From: Polaribacter haliotis
GTDB lineage: Bacteria > Bacteroidota > Bacteroidia > Flavobacteriales > Flavobacteriaceae
DNA length: 64,000 nucleotides
NCBI RefSeq assembly: GCF_014784055.1
Contig: NZ_CP061813.1
Span: 2,614,001-2,678,000, forward strand
Direction: 5' to 3'
Below the pieces are notes generated by a model. That model ran no database searches and had not been told where the DNA came from. It saw only the letters and a list, made by a program, of their open reading frames with translations. This document shows positions 26,500 to 34,519 of this stretch, piece by piece (the stretch's first letter is position 1; every line of letters begins with the position of its first letter). The position numbers and the translations under genes were made by a program.

Positions 26500-26526
26500 A
26501 ACCCAGCTGAAAAGTTGGGTTTTTTT
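26500..26526 (+). terminator. Rho-independent terminator after tonB
   Basis: AACCCAGCT (26500-26508) pairs with AGTTGGGTT (26513-26521), 9 bp with one G-U pair, with a GAAA loop, then T. Confidence 0.85.
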
Positions 26527-26575
26527 ATGCCACTTAAAAATGAAATCTCTTAACGTTCTTAATACAAGGTTTTAG

Positions 26576-26583
26576 TACATTTG
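26576..26583 (+). promoter_or_regulatory. -7 promoter element of deoC, 4 nt before the ATG
   Basis: TACATTTG matches TAnnTTTG and ends 4 nt before the deoC ATG at 26588, the same spacing as for the DUF3109 gene. A leaderless transcript is likely. Confidence 0.5.
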
Positions 26584-26587
26584 TAAG

Positions 26588-27334
26588 ATGGATATCAGTC
26601 GATTTTTAGATGCTACATATTTAAAAACAGCAGCACAAGCACTAATTTCTGAAGAAGAAAATTTGCAAAATGTAATTGCATTGGTAGAAGAAGCAATTTT
26701 GTACGATTATAAGTTAATTATGATTCGTGCAAAATATATTTCCATTGTAAAAAGATTCTTAGCAGATGCAAAATCTGCTATTTTAATTGGAACTGTAATT
26801 GGTTTCCATGAAGGAACAACTACAATTGAAGAAAAATTACAAGAGGCACAAAAAGCCATTGATTTAGGAGCAGATGAGCTAGATTTTGTAATAAATTATA
26901 CAGCTTTTAAAAAAGGAAATATCAATTTAATAACCCAAGAAGTGACCAAAGGCACAAATCTATGTCTTAAAAACAATAAGGTCGCAAAATGGATTATTGA
27001 AGTTGCTGCTTTAACAAATAAAGAAATAATTGTAATTTCACAATTGATTAAAAAAATCGTTTTAGAAAATTTTGGAGAAGAAAATGCAAAAAATGTATTT
27101 GTAAAATCTTCCACAGGGTTTTTTAAAACTGAAAATAATTTACCAAATGGAGCAACTTTAGAAATTATGAAAATAATTTCCGAAAACGCAAAACCATTAA
27201 AAATTAAAGCAGCTGGTGGTGTAAGAGATTACGAAACAGCTTTAAAAATGCTTTCTTTAGGAGTAGATAGAATTGGTACATCTTCTTCGAAAGCAATTGT
27301 AAATAAAGGAATAAATACAAAATCAGCATATTAG
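26588..27334 (+). CDS. deoC: Deoxyribose-phosphate aldolase
   Basis: DeoC cleaves 2-deoxyribose 5-phosphate to glyceraldehyde 3-phosphate and acetaldehyde in deoxynucleoside catabolism. The 248-residue protein has the Schiff-base lysine in KSSTGF and the second lysine in KAAGGVR, plus ELDFVINYTAF with the key Asp. Family motifs IGTVIGFHEG and DRIGTSSSKAI are present. The N-terminal VCVxP motif of many DeoC is replaced by IMIRAKY, a variation that does not touch the catalytic set. It is coupled to the following acetyltransferase, 2 nt apart, with no obvious pathway link. Confidence 0.93.
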   Translation: MDISRFLDATYLKTAAQALISEEENLQNVIALVEEAILYDYKLIMIRAKYISIVKRFLADAKSAILIGTVIGFHEGTTTIEEKLQEAQKAIDLGADELDFVINYTAFKKGNINLITQEVTKGTNLCLKNNKVAKWIIEVAALTNKEIIVISQLIKKIVLENFGEENAKNVFVKSSTGFFKTENNLPNGATLEIMKIISENAKPLKIKAAGGVRDYETALKMLSLGVDRIGTSSSKAIVNKGINTKSAY

Positions 27335-27336
27335 TT

Positions 27337-27909
27337 TTGAGAGATTATTTCGCACATGAAACTGCAGTAATAGATGCAGATTGTAGTATTGGAAAAGATA
27401 CCAAAATATGGCATTTTAGTCATATTATGTCCAATTGTGTAATTGGAGAAGGCTGTAATATTGGTCAGAATGTTGTGGTTTCTCCAAAAGTAATTTTGGG
27501 TAAAAACGTAAAAGTGCAAAATAATGTATCTATTTATACAGGCGTAATTTGCGAAGACGACGTTTTTTTAGGACCTTCTATGGTTTTTACAAACGTAATA
27601 AACCCAAGAAGTGCTATAAAAAGACAAAACGAATATTTAGAAACTGTTGTAAAAAAAGGCGCAAGCATTGGTGCAAATGCAACTATTGTTTGTGGTAACA
27701 ATATTGGCGAATATGCTTTTGTTGGAGCAGGAGCAGTAGTTACAAAAGAAATTTTACCTTTTGCTTTGGTGGTTGGAAATCCATCCAAACAAATAGGTTG
27801 GGTTAGCGAATATGGCCACAGATTAAATTTCGACGAAAAAGGTTTTGCGGTTTGTAAAGAGAGCAAACAAGAATATCAATTAAAAAATAATACAGTTATA
27901 AAGTTATAG
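27337..27909 (+). CDS. Hexapeptide-repeat acyltransferase, WlbB/WbpD-like sugar N-acetyltransferase
   Basis: A 190-residue left-handed beta-helix enzyme (repeats such as CVIGEGCNIGQNVVVSP). It resembles enzymes that N-acetylate UDP-2-acetamido-3-amino-2,3-dideoxyglucuronate with acetyl-CoA for surface polysaccharides (WlbB/WbpD): motifs WHFSHIMSNCVIGEGCNIG, NVSIYTGV, GASIGANATIVCG and VVGNPSKQIGW. The start is TTG at 27337; no ATG in the frame could replace it and the alignment begins there. No partner dehydrogenase or aminotransferase is near, so the substrate is inferred from similarity only. Confidence 0.85.
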   Translation: MRDYFAHETAVIDADCSIGKDTKIWHFSHIMSNCVIGEGCNIGQNVVVSPKVILGKNVKVQNNVSIYTGVICEDDVFLGPSMVFTNVINPRSAIKRQNEYLETVVKKGASIGANATIVCGNNIGEYAFVGAGAVVTKEILPFALVVGNPSKQIGWVSEYGHRLNFDEKGFAVCKESKQEYQLKNNTVIKL

Positions 27910-27910
27910 G

Positions 27911-29974
27911 ATGTTAAAAAAATACATATTTCTAGTTTTATTATTTCCCACAATATTTTACGCACAAACAGAAAGATATCCTGTTTTCGATGTTTGTAAA
28001 GGAGCAGATATTACTAATATCGAAGACTGTTTCTTATCAACAACCAAAAAACATTTTTTTGCAGAATTTAAAACACCGCCAATTGTAGAAAACGAAAACT
28101 ATAGTGGAGTAGCTACTGTTTTGTTTATGGTTACAAATAAAGGAGAGTTTAAAATAATCTATGTAAACACACCTTACGAAGCGATTAAAAAAGAAGTGGA
28201 AAGAGCTTTTAATGTGTTTCCAAAAATTTCTCCAGCGAGATATAACAATCACGATATAGAAATGAAATTCGAGCTTCCAATTAACTTTCCAATTGTAAGA
28301 AATATAGAAGTTAAAAAAGTTTCAGAAACAGCAGAACCAAAAGAAGATTTATTCGCAATTGTAGAAAAAAGTAGAATTGCAGATTCCACTTTTTTAGAAC
28401 ACAATAGCCAGTTAAACATTCCATTTACGCACCAAAGATATATCGATTACGAATTTGCGATGCACAAAGCAGATGGAACACACACAGCTTCTAAACCTTA
28501 TACTTATAGTGAAGTTAATAAGTATTTCGACCTAACAGAAAACAAAAAGAAATTTCTAAAACCAGAAATAAGAACGTGGGTTGGCAATAAAATTTGGAAC
28601 GAGCATTTAATGCAAGTCAAAAAAAAAGACTTTTGGTTTACATTAGATTTTTTGGTTGATGTTCAATTAGGTAAAGACAATTCAGATGTTTCTTACACCT
28701 ATAATAATTCTCGAATTTTAACAGTAAATGGAGGTTTAGGCGATAAAATTTCTTATTCTGCAACTGTTTACGAAAGCCAAGGTAGATTTGCAGATTATTT
28801 GAATAGTTATATTTCTAATCGTTCTGTAATAACAAGACCAAAAAATTCTGAAGGTTTAGTTCCTGGAAGAGGAAAAGCAAAAGGATTTAAAGAAGATAGT
28901 TTCGATTATCCTGTTGCAGAAGGTTATTTAGCTTTTAAACCAAATAAATTTATGCAGTTTCAATTCGGAAATGGGAAAAATTTTATTGGAGATGGTTACA
29001 GATCTTTTATTCTTTCGGATGTTTCTTCGCCAACGACTTATTTAAAAATGAAGGTCGATTTTTGGAAATTACAATATACCAATGTTTGGATGTGGAATAC
29101 AGAACCATCCATTTCTGCACTCTCGAACCCGAATGAACACGCAAGAAAATACATTGCAGCGCATTATTTAAGTTTAAATATTACCAAAAAATTAAACATT
29201 GGTTTCTTCGAAACTGCAATTTCATCTGGAGAACAAGGTTTCGATGCTGGTTTTTTAAACCCAGTAATTTTTTACAGATCTGTGGAGTTTAATAGAGGCG
29301 AAGATGCAGGAAATGCAATTATTGGTTTAACAGGAAAATATAAATTAAACGATAATATTTCTTTGTATTCTCAGCTAGTGGTAGATGAGTTTTCAGTAGG
29401 AAATTTAAACGATTTAGGAGATTGGAGAAATAAATTTGCGTATCAAATAGGAGCAAAATATTTTAATGCTTTTAATGTAGATAATCTTTTCCTTCAATTA
29501 GAATATAATTATGCAAGACCATATACGTTTGCACATAAATCTCCTGTTTTAAATTACGGAAATTACAGTCAGCCAATGGGCCATTTATGGGGTGCAAATT
29601 TCTATGAAGCAGTTGCAATTGCGAGATATACAAAAGATAGATGGAGTTTTAATGGAAAACTAACATTGGGTAAAAAAGGATTTGATTTTGAAGATGAATC
29701 CGTAAGTTATGGAGGAAATATATATCAATCTTACGAAGATCGTTTTGGAGATACAGGAAATGAATTAGCGCAAGGAAATACAGCAAACATTTTCATTGCA
29801 GATTTTCAAGGAAGTTACTTACTAAACCCTTCTAATAATTTAAGTCTTTTTGGTAGTTTTATGTATCGTAAATTTAACCCGAAAGTAGCTACAACAGCTT
29901 ATCCAGAAGGTAATACAGTATGGCTTTCTGCAGGAATAAAAGCAGATTTATTCAATTGGTATAAAGATTTTTAG
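27911..29974 (+). CDS. remB: Gliding motility protein RemB-like
   Basis: A 687-residue exported protein resembling RemB, required for motility on agar in Flavobacterium johnsoniae. After the signal peptide (YIFLVLLFPTIFYAQ) residues about 20-135 resemble a TonB C-terminal domain (PVFDVCKG... and ATVLFMVTNKGEF), and the rest is beta-rich and ends in aromatic outer-membrane-type strands, with NSQLNIPFTHQRYIDYEF at about 160 and KPEIRTWVGNKIWNEHLM near 215. It sits 1 nt after the acetyltransferase gene. The name rests on recognition by eye; motility in this organism is not shown. Confidence 0.78.
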   Translation: MLKKYIFLVLLFPTIFYAQTERYPVFDVCKGADITNIEDCFLSTTKKHFFAEFKTPPIVENENYSGVATVLFMVTNKGEFKIIYVNTPYEAIKKEVERAFNVFPKISPARYNNHDIEMKFELPINFPIVRNIEVKKVSETAEPKEDLFAIVEKSRIADSTFLEHNSQLNIPFTHQRYIDYEFAMHKADGTHTASKPYTYSEVNKYFDLTENKKKFLKPEIRTWVGNKIWNEHLMQVKKKDFWFTLDFLVDVQLGKDNSDVSYTYNNSRILTVNGGLGDKISYSATVYESQGRFADYLNSYISNRSVITRPKNSEGLVPGRGKAKGFKEDSFDYPVAEGYLAFKPNKFMQFQFGNGKNFIGDGYRSFILSDVSSPTTYLKMKVDFWKLQYTNVWMWNTEPSISALSNPNEHARKYIAAHYLSLNITKKLNIGFFETAISSGEQGFDAGFLNPVIFYRSVEFNRGEDAGNAIIGLTGKYKLNDNISLYSQLVVDEFSVGNLNDLGDWRNKFAYQIGAKYFNAFNVDNLFLQLEYNYARPYTFAHKSPVLNYGNYSQPMGHLWGANFYEAVAIARYTKDRWSFNGKLTLGKKGFDFEDESVSYGGNIYQSYEDRFGDTGNELAQGNTANIFIADFQGSYLLNPSNNLSLFGSFMYRKFNPKVATTAYPEGNTVWLSAGIKADLFNWYKDF

Positions 29975-30026
29975 TAATTTTTAACTAATTATTTGTTTTT
30001 TAAATTAAAATATTACTTATATTTGG

Positions 30027-30057
30027 AGTGTGATTCCTAAGGGGATCACACTTTTTC
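30027..30057 (+). terminator. Rho-independent terminator after remB
   Basis: AGTGTGATTCC pairs with GGGATCACACT around a short TAAG-type loop, followed by a T run. A second terminator follows at 30075. Confidence 0.85.
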
Positions 30058-30074
30058 TTTTTCATAGCAATTTT

Positions 30075-30103
30075 CCCACTCAATTTATTGAGTGGGTTTT
30101 TTT
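30075..30103 (+). terminator. Second tandem terminator upstream of cyoE
   Basis: CCCACTCAA (30075-30083) pairs perfectly with TTGAGTGGG (30088-30096) around TTTA, followed by T. The two hairpins insulate the cyoE operon from remB. Confidence 0.85.
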
Positions 30104-30216
30104 ATATACCAACTTTGCATACTTAAATTTTATCATTTTAAAAATTAGTTTTCACGATATAAATTATTGGATGTCAAAACCTCGTTAAAAACTATGGTAA
30201 ATTCATAATTATCAAA

Positions 30217-30224
30217 TATCTTTG
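30217..30224 (+). promoter_or_regulatory. -7 promoter element of the cyoE-cox operon
   Basis: TATCTTTG matches TAnnTTTG, 18 nt before the ATG at 30243. The TTG at 30222 lies inside this element, which argues against it being the start of cyoE. Confidence 0.55.
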
Positions 30225-30242
30225 CAAACCAATTGTGGTTTT

Positions 30243-31145
30243 ATGAATACAACAATTATTTCCGATAATAAAACAGCTATGCAAACGATTCTATCCGACT
30301 TTAAACAGCTAACCAAAGTTGGTTTGTCTTTAAGTGTTGTATTTTCTTCTGTTGCAGGTTACTTATTGGCGGCAGAAGTTGTAAACTTTTTTACGTTGTT
30401 TCTATTAGCTTTAGGAGGTTTTTTTATGGTTGGTGCATCTAATGCTTTTAATCAAATTATCGAAAAAGATACAGATGCAATAATGAAACGTACCCAAAAC
30501 AGACCTTTGCCAACAGGAAGAATGTCTGTAAATACAGCACTTACAATTGCAATTACATTTACCATATTAGGAATTGGAATATTATATAGTATCAACCCGA
30601 AATCGGCATTATTTGGTGCTATTTCTATATTTTTATACACAAGTGTTTACACGCCTCTAAAATCAGTAACACCTTTAGCGGTTTTTGTAGGAGCGATTCC
30701 AGGAGCCATTCCTTTTATGTTAGGTTGGGTTGCAGCAACCAATAATTTTGGTATTGAAGCAGGTTTCTTATTTATGATTCAGTTTTTCTGGCAATTTCCT
30801 CATTTTTGGGCAATTGGTTGGTTACAATATGAGGAATATAAAAAAGCAGGTTTCCACATGTTACCAATGAACACGAAAGACAAAGGAGCTATTAAACAAA
30901 TTCTTTTTTACACAGTAATAATGATTTTTGTTTCAATCGCACCAGTTTTAAAAGTTTCTGGCGATTTTTACATTTATCCAGCAACAGCAGTAATTGTTGC
31001 TTTGTTTGGAGTAATGATGTTGTATTATGGAATAAGATTGTACAAAAGCGAACAAAATATTGATGCAAGAAAATTAATGTTATCTAGCGTATTGTATATC
31101 ACAGTAGTTCAAATTATATATGTAGTAGATAAATTTTTACACTAA
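30243..31145 (+). CDS. cyoE: Protoheme IX farnesyltransferase (heme O synthase)
   Basis: This enzyme farnesylates haem B to haem O for the terminal oxidase. About 300 residues from the chosen start, it has nine or so membrane segments and the two aspartate-rich motifs of UbiA-type prenyltransferases: NAFNQIIEKDTDAIMKRT (N/D-x-x-x-D, about 75-90) and YEEYKKAGFHMLP later. GTNRPLPTGRM and TPLKSVTPLAVF are also family-like. A longer reading from a TTG at 30222 is unlikely, because that codon is part of the -7 box. It opens the cytochrome oxidase operon. Confidence 0.93.
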   Translation: MNTTIISDNKTAMQTILSDFKQLTKVGLSLSVVFSSVAGYLLAAEVVNFFTLFLLALGGFFMVGASNAFNQIIEKDTDAIMKRTQNRPLPTGRMSVNTALTIAITFTILGIGILYSINPKSALFGAISIFLYTSVYTPLKSVTPLAVFVGAIPGAIPFMLGWVAATNNFGIEAGFLFMIQFFWQFPHFWAIGWLQYEEYKKAGFHMLPMNTKDKGAIKQILFYTVIMIFVSIAPVLKVSGDFYIYPATAVIVALFGVMMLYYGIRLYKSEQNIDARKLMLSSVLYITVVQIIYVVDKFLH

Positions 31146-31150
31146 AAATA

Positions 31151-31738
31151 ATGATAAAAGAACAAACTTTAGAACAAGAATTAATTGTAGCCAAAAAGAA
31201 ATCAGCCAAACCTATGTTATGGGTTTCTATGATTAGTATGGTTATGTTTTTTGCAGGTTTAACAAGTGCTTATGTAATTAGTATGAAAAGAGACGACTGG
31301 GTTTCTTTCGATTTACCAAACGCATTTCATATTAGTACTTTTTTAATTGTTGCAAGTAGTATTGCATTATTTTTATCACAACGTTTTTTAAAACAAGATA
31401 AAAGACAATTATCGCTTATTTTGGTTGTTGTTACACTAATTTTAGGAATTGGTTTTATTTGGCAACAATATGTAGGTTTTGAACAACTTAAAAGTGTCGG
31501 TTTGTATTTCACTGGAAAAGATAGTACAGTTTCAACATCTTTTATAATTGGAATCACTTTTATGCATGTTTTGCACTTGCTAGCAGGTATAATTGTGCTA
31601 TTTGTTGTTATTTATAATCATTTTAAATACAAATACAAACCGAATGATATGCTAGGGTTTGAACTTGGTGCTATTTTCTGGCATTTCGTGGATATATTGT
31701 GGATTTATCTATTTTTCTTTTTCTATTTTATCAAGTGA
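31151..31738 (+). CDS. Cytochrome c oxidase subunit III family protein (short)
   Basis: A 195-residue subunit III-like membrane protein with five hydrophobic segments: the first at 20-42 (MLWVSMISMVMFFAGLTSAY), then 55-73, 88-105, 125-150 and a final pair with FWHFVDILWIYLFFFFYF, the subunit III signature. Heme-copper oxidase subunit III stabilises the core rather than doing chemistry. It is followed 54 nt later by a second, larger subunit III, a common flavobacterial pairing. It begins 5 nt after cyoE. Confidence 0.88.
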   Translation: MIKEQTLEQELIVAKKKSAKPMLWVSMISMVMFFAGLTSAYVISMKRDDWVSFDLPNAFHISTFLIVASSIALFLSQRFLKQDKRQLSLILVVVTLILGIGFIWQQYVGFEQLKSVGLYFTGKDSTVSTSFIIGITFMHVLHLLAGIIVLFVVIYNHFKYKYKPNDMLGFELGAIFWHFVDILWIYLFFFFYFIK

Positions 31739-31749
31739 TGAAAAATGAT

Positions 31750-31757
31750 TAATTTTG
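31750..31757 (+). promoter_or_regulatory. -7 promoter element before the second subunit III
   Basis: TAATTTTG matches TAnnTTTG, 35 nt before the ATG at 31793, so this part of the operon may have its own promoter. Confidence 0.4.
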
Positions 31758-31792
31758 CGAAACTAATTAAGAATTAATTAACAAAAATTTAT

Positions 31793-32773
31793 ATGGAAGC
31801 AAATATTGCTGTACCTTCTAATAGTAAAGATACCTGGAATGGTGGTAGTGCAAAACCTTTTGGTGCGTCTTATGGAAAAATGATGATGTGGTTTTTCATC
31901 GTCTCAGATGCATTAACCTTTTCTGGCTTTTTAGCGGCTTATGGTTTAACTCGTTTTAAATTTATAGATTCTTGGCCAATTGCAGATGAGGTTTTTACTC
32001 ACGTTCCTTTTGTTCATGGAGAATTTCCAATGATTTACGTTGCAATTATGACGTTTATCCTAATCTTTTCTTCTGTAACAATGGTGTTGGCAGTAGATGC
32101 AGGTCATCAGATGAAAAAAAATAAAGTAGCATGGTATATGTTTGCTACAATTATTGGAGGTATTATTTTCGTTGGCTCACAAGCTTGGGAATGGGGTACT
32201 TTTATAAAAGGTTCTTATGGAGCTGTTAAAACTACAGATGGCAAAGTATTACAATTTGTAAAAGATGGTAAACAAATTGCTTTGGCAGATTTTGTTACAG
32301 GAGAAAGAACAGACGAAAGAGTTCAACACACCAGAAAAAACGGATTGTGGTTTGAAAAAGAAGCAACAATCTCAACGTATTCTGTAGATCAAGTGGTTAA
32401 TGCTTACAAAGCAAACCCAGCAATTCAAGTAAGAACGGAGTTAATTAATTTAGACACCAAGAAGAAAACAATTCTTTCTAGAGAAGATGGAATTGCAGAA
32501 TTAGCCAAAACAAAAATGGTTGTAGAAGGTGCTAATTTAAAAGTAAACGAATATGGTAATACCATTTTCGCAGATTTCTTTTTCTTTATTACTGGTTTCC
32601 ACGGTTTCCACGTACTTTCTGGAATTATAATTAATATTATTATTTTCTTTAATGTTATTCTTGGGACTTATGAGAGAAGAGGACATTACGAAATGGTAGA
32701 AAAAGTAGGGTTGTATTGGCACTTTGTAGATTTAGTTTGGGTATTTGTATTTACCTTTTTCTACTTAGTATAA
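31793..32773 (+). CDS. Cytochrome c oxidase subunit III with large extramembrane insertion
   Basis: A 326-residue subunit III protein. Membrane segments: about 23-45, 82-105, 114-135, 258-290 and 302-326, ending VGLYWHFVDLVWVF, the family signature. Between segments three and four lies a hydrophilic insertion of roughly 120 residues (about 136-255, from GTFIKGSYGAVKT to VNEYGNTIF) not present in standard subunit III. It may contact another subunit or a c-type cytochrome. HGFHVLSG is intact. It stands between the short subunit III and subunit IV. Confidence 0.9.
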   Translation: MEANIAVPSNSKDTWNGGSAKPFGASYGKMMMWFFIVSDALTFSGFLAAYGLTRFKFIDSWPIADEVFTHVPFVHGEFPMIYVAIMTFILIFSSVTMVLAVDAGHQMKKNKVAWYMFATIIGGIIFVGSQAWEWGTFIKGSYGAVKTTDGKVLQFVKDGKQIALADFVTGERTDERVQHTRKNGLWFEKEATISTYSVDQVVNAYKANPAIQVRTELINLDTKKKTILSREDGIAELAKTKMVVEGANLKVNEYGNTIFADFFFFITGFHGFHVLSGIIINIIIFFNVILGTYERRGHYEMVEKVGLYWHFVDLVWVFVFTFFYLV

Positions 32774-32792
32774 TTTAAAATAATAGATAGAA

Positions 32793-33131
32793 ATGGCACA
32801 CGCACACGAATCAAATACGAAAAGAATATGGATAGTTTTTGGTATTCTTTCTGTTATTACTTTAGTAGAAGTTTACTTAGGTATAATTAAACCAGAAGCA
32901 TTACACTTACATGGTCCTGGAACAAGTTGGTTAAACTGGATATTTATAATCTTAACATTAGCGAAAGCTTATGGAATTGCATGGGTATTTATGCATTTAG
33001 AAGGAGAAAAAAAATGGTTTAGACGTTCTATAGTTTGGACAGCAGTTTTCCTAATAATTTATTTAGTAACCTTACTATTAATTGAAGGAGGCTATTTATA
33101 CGAAACATTAGCACCACTTGTAAAATGGTAA
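32793..33131 (+). CDS. Cytochrome c oxidase subunit IV family protein
   Basis: A 112-residue membrane protein with three hydrophobic segments (about 12-32, 45-66, 81-105). It carries the small bacterial subunit IV (COX4_pro) pattern: short His-rich N-terminus MAHAHESNTKRIW, then LNWIFIILTLAKAYGIAWVFMHLEGEKK. Its role is in assembly or stability of the oxidase. It is the last gene before a strong terminator, 19 nt after the larger subunit III. Confidence 0.85.
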   Translation: MAHAHESNTKRIWIVFGILSVITLVEVYLGIIKPEALHLHGPGTSWLNWIFIILTLAKAYGIAWVFMHLEGEKKWFRRSIVWTAVFLIIYLVTLLLIEGGYLYETLAPLVKW

Positions 33132-33143
33132 TTTAAAATATTT

Positions 33144-33172
33144 AAAGGTGGTTTTTAACCACCTTTTTTTTT
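33144..33172 (+). terminator. Rho-independent terminator within the oxidase region
   Basis: AAAGGTGGTT (33144-33153) pairs perfectly with AACCACCTTT (33157-33166), then a T run. It separates the structural oxidase genes from the SCO-type genes. Confidence 0.85.
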
Positions 33173-33212
33173 GAACTTATATTACTTTACGGTTGCTTAT
33201 AAAATAAAAACC

Positions 33213-33878
33213 ATGAAAATAACAAAAAAAAGAGTTGTATTATTTCTACTCTTTATTTTTCCTTTAATATGTTTTTTAATTCTTTCTACAGGAAAAAATA
33301 ACTTTACCAAATTACCTGTTGTAACTGAGAATGTTATAGATATTTCTGCAATAAACGCTTCTAAAACGTTTAAAAATAATGTTTCTTTAGTTTGTTTTTT
33401 AGGAGATAATATCGAACTAAACAAAGGTGGTTTCTTTAATTTGAATGAAAAGATTTATAAAATTTTTATAGACTATAAACAATTTCAAATTATAGCTATT
33501 TATCCCAAAGATAAAGAAGTAGAGGTTGCAACACTAAAAAAAGAAATTAGCGCTTTTACAAACATGGCAAACTGGAATTTTTTAGCGGCTGAACAAGAAG
33601 AAATTAAAATATTGTTTTCAAGCTTTAAAACCAATGAAAATTTGGCGAATTTATATACCTCTAAAGTATTTCTAATTGATAAAAATGGCAATTTAAGAGG
33701 AAGAACAAATGATGAAGATAGTACCATTGATGGAAAATTATTTGGTTATAATATGCAATCTGTTGCGGAATTAAATGCCAAATTAAAAGACGATATAAAA
33801 GTACTTTATTACGAGTATTATGCTGCATTTAAGCATAAAAACGAGAATAAAGCCGATAGAAAAGAAGTAGGATTATGA
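33213..33878 (+). CDS. SCO-like thioredoxin-fold protein lacking the CxxxC
   Basis: A 221-residue membrane-anchored protein: a basic N-terminus and hydrophobic segment (VVLFLLFIFPLICFLIL), then a thioredoxin-like domain. It resembles SCO proteins in VFLIDKNGNLRGRTND and in the terminal VAELNAKLKDDIKVLY, which lines up with IKELKEDIKILL of the next gene, but the copper-binding CxxxC is absent (the corresponding stretch is VSLVCFLGDN, one Cys). The start at 33213 is the first ATG after the terminator; the track-length frame from 33171 would begin inside the terminator tail. It overlaps the true SCO gene by 4 nt. Confidence 0.75.
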   Translation: MKITKKRVVLFLLFIFPLICFLILSTGKNNFTKLPVVTENVIDISAINASKTFKNNVSLVCFLGDNIELNKGGFFNLNEKIYKIFIDYKQFQIIAIYPKDKEVEVATLKKEISAFTNMANWNFLAAEQEEIKILFSSFKTNENLANLYTSKVFLIDKNGNLRGRTNDEDSTIDGKLFGYNMQSVAELNAKLKDDIKVLYYEYYAAFKHKNENKADRKEVGL

Positions 33879-34519
33879 AAAAAAAATATTCATACGTAGG
33901 TATTGCTTTTGTTATTTTATTATTCGGAATTTATACTGTTCCAAAAGTAGTAGATCGTTTTAAAAAATCGGATTTGGTAAAGTTTGATAAAGTGCCAGAT
34001 TTTGAATTTATCAATCAAAATGGAGAAAAAATTACCAACAAAACTTATAATGATAAAGTATACGTTGTAGAGTTTTTCTTTAGTACATGCCCAACTATTT
34101 GTCCGATTATGAATCGTAAAATGGTTACCATACAAGATAAGTTTTTCGGAAATCCCAATTTTGGCATCGCTTCTATTTCAATCACTCCAGAAATAGATAC
34201 ACCAGAAACATTAAGAACATATGCTAAAAACAAGGGAATAACGTCAAAAAACTGGCATTTATTAACAGGAAAAAGCGACGAAGTTGTATATGCACTTTCC
34301 AACAAAGGTTTTAAATTATATGCAGGAAAAGGAGATGGAAATCATGGAGGTTTTGAGCATTCAGGCTTATTTGCTTTGGTTGATAAAGACGGTTATATAA
34401 GATCAAGAAAAGACGAATTCGGCAACCCAATTATGTATTATAGAGCTATTGAGGACCAAGGTTTTCCAGATCAAATAAAAGAATTAAAAGAAGATATTAA
34501 AATTTTGTTAGATGAGTAA
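33875..34519 (+). CDS. SCO1/SenC family copper metallochaperone
   Basis: A 214-residue inner-membrane-anchored, periplasmic protein that delivers copper to the CuA site of cytochrome c oxidase or reduces it. The anchor is about residues 6-22, and the copper site FFFSTCPTICPIM gives CxxxC. The distal copper His is likely in GGFEHSGLFALVDKDG. The ATG overlaps the stop of the preceding gene (ATGA), and the next gene overlaps by 8 nt, so this is tight operon coupling. Confidence 0.93.
   Translation: MKKKYSYVGIAFVILLFGIYTVPKVVDRFKKSDLVKFDKVPDFEFINQNGEKITNKTYNDKVYVVEFFFSTCPTICPIMNRKMVTIQDKFFGNPNFGIASISITPEIDTPETLRTYAKNKGITSKNWHLLTGKSDEVVYALSNKGFKLYAGKGDGNHGGFEHSGLFALVDKDGYIRSRKDEFGNPIMYYRAIEDQGFPDQIKELKEDIKILLDE

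Noticed and set aside
30222..30242. TTG at 30222 as start of cyoE.
   Set aside because: The codon lies in the -7 box TATCTTTG, so it could not be in the transcript from that promoter; the ATG at 30243 is better.
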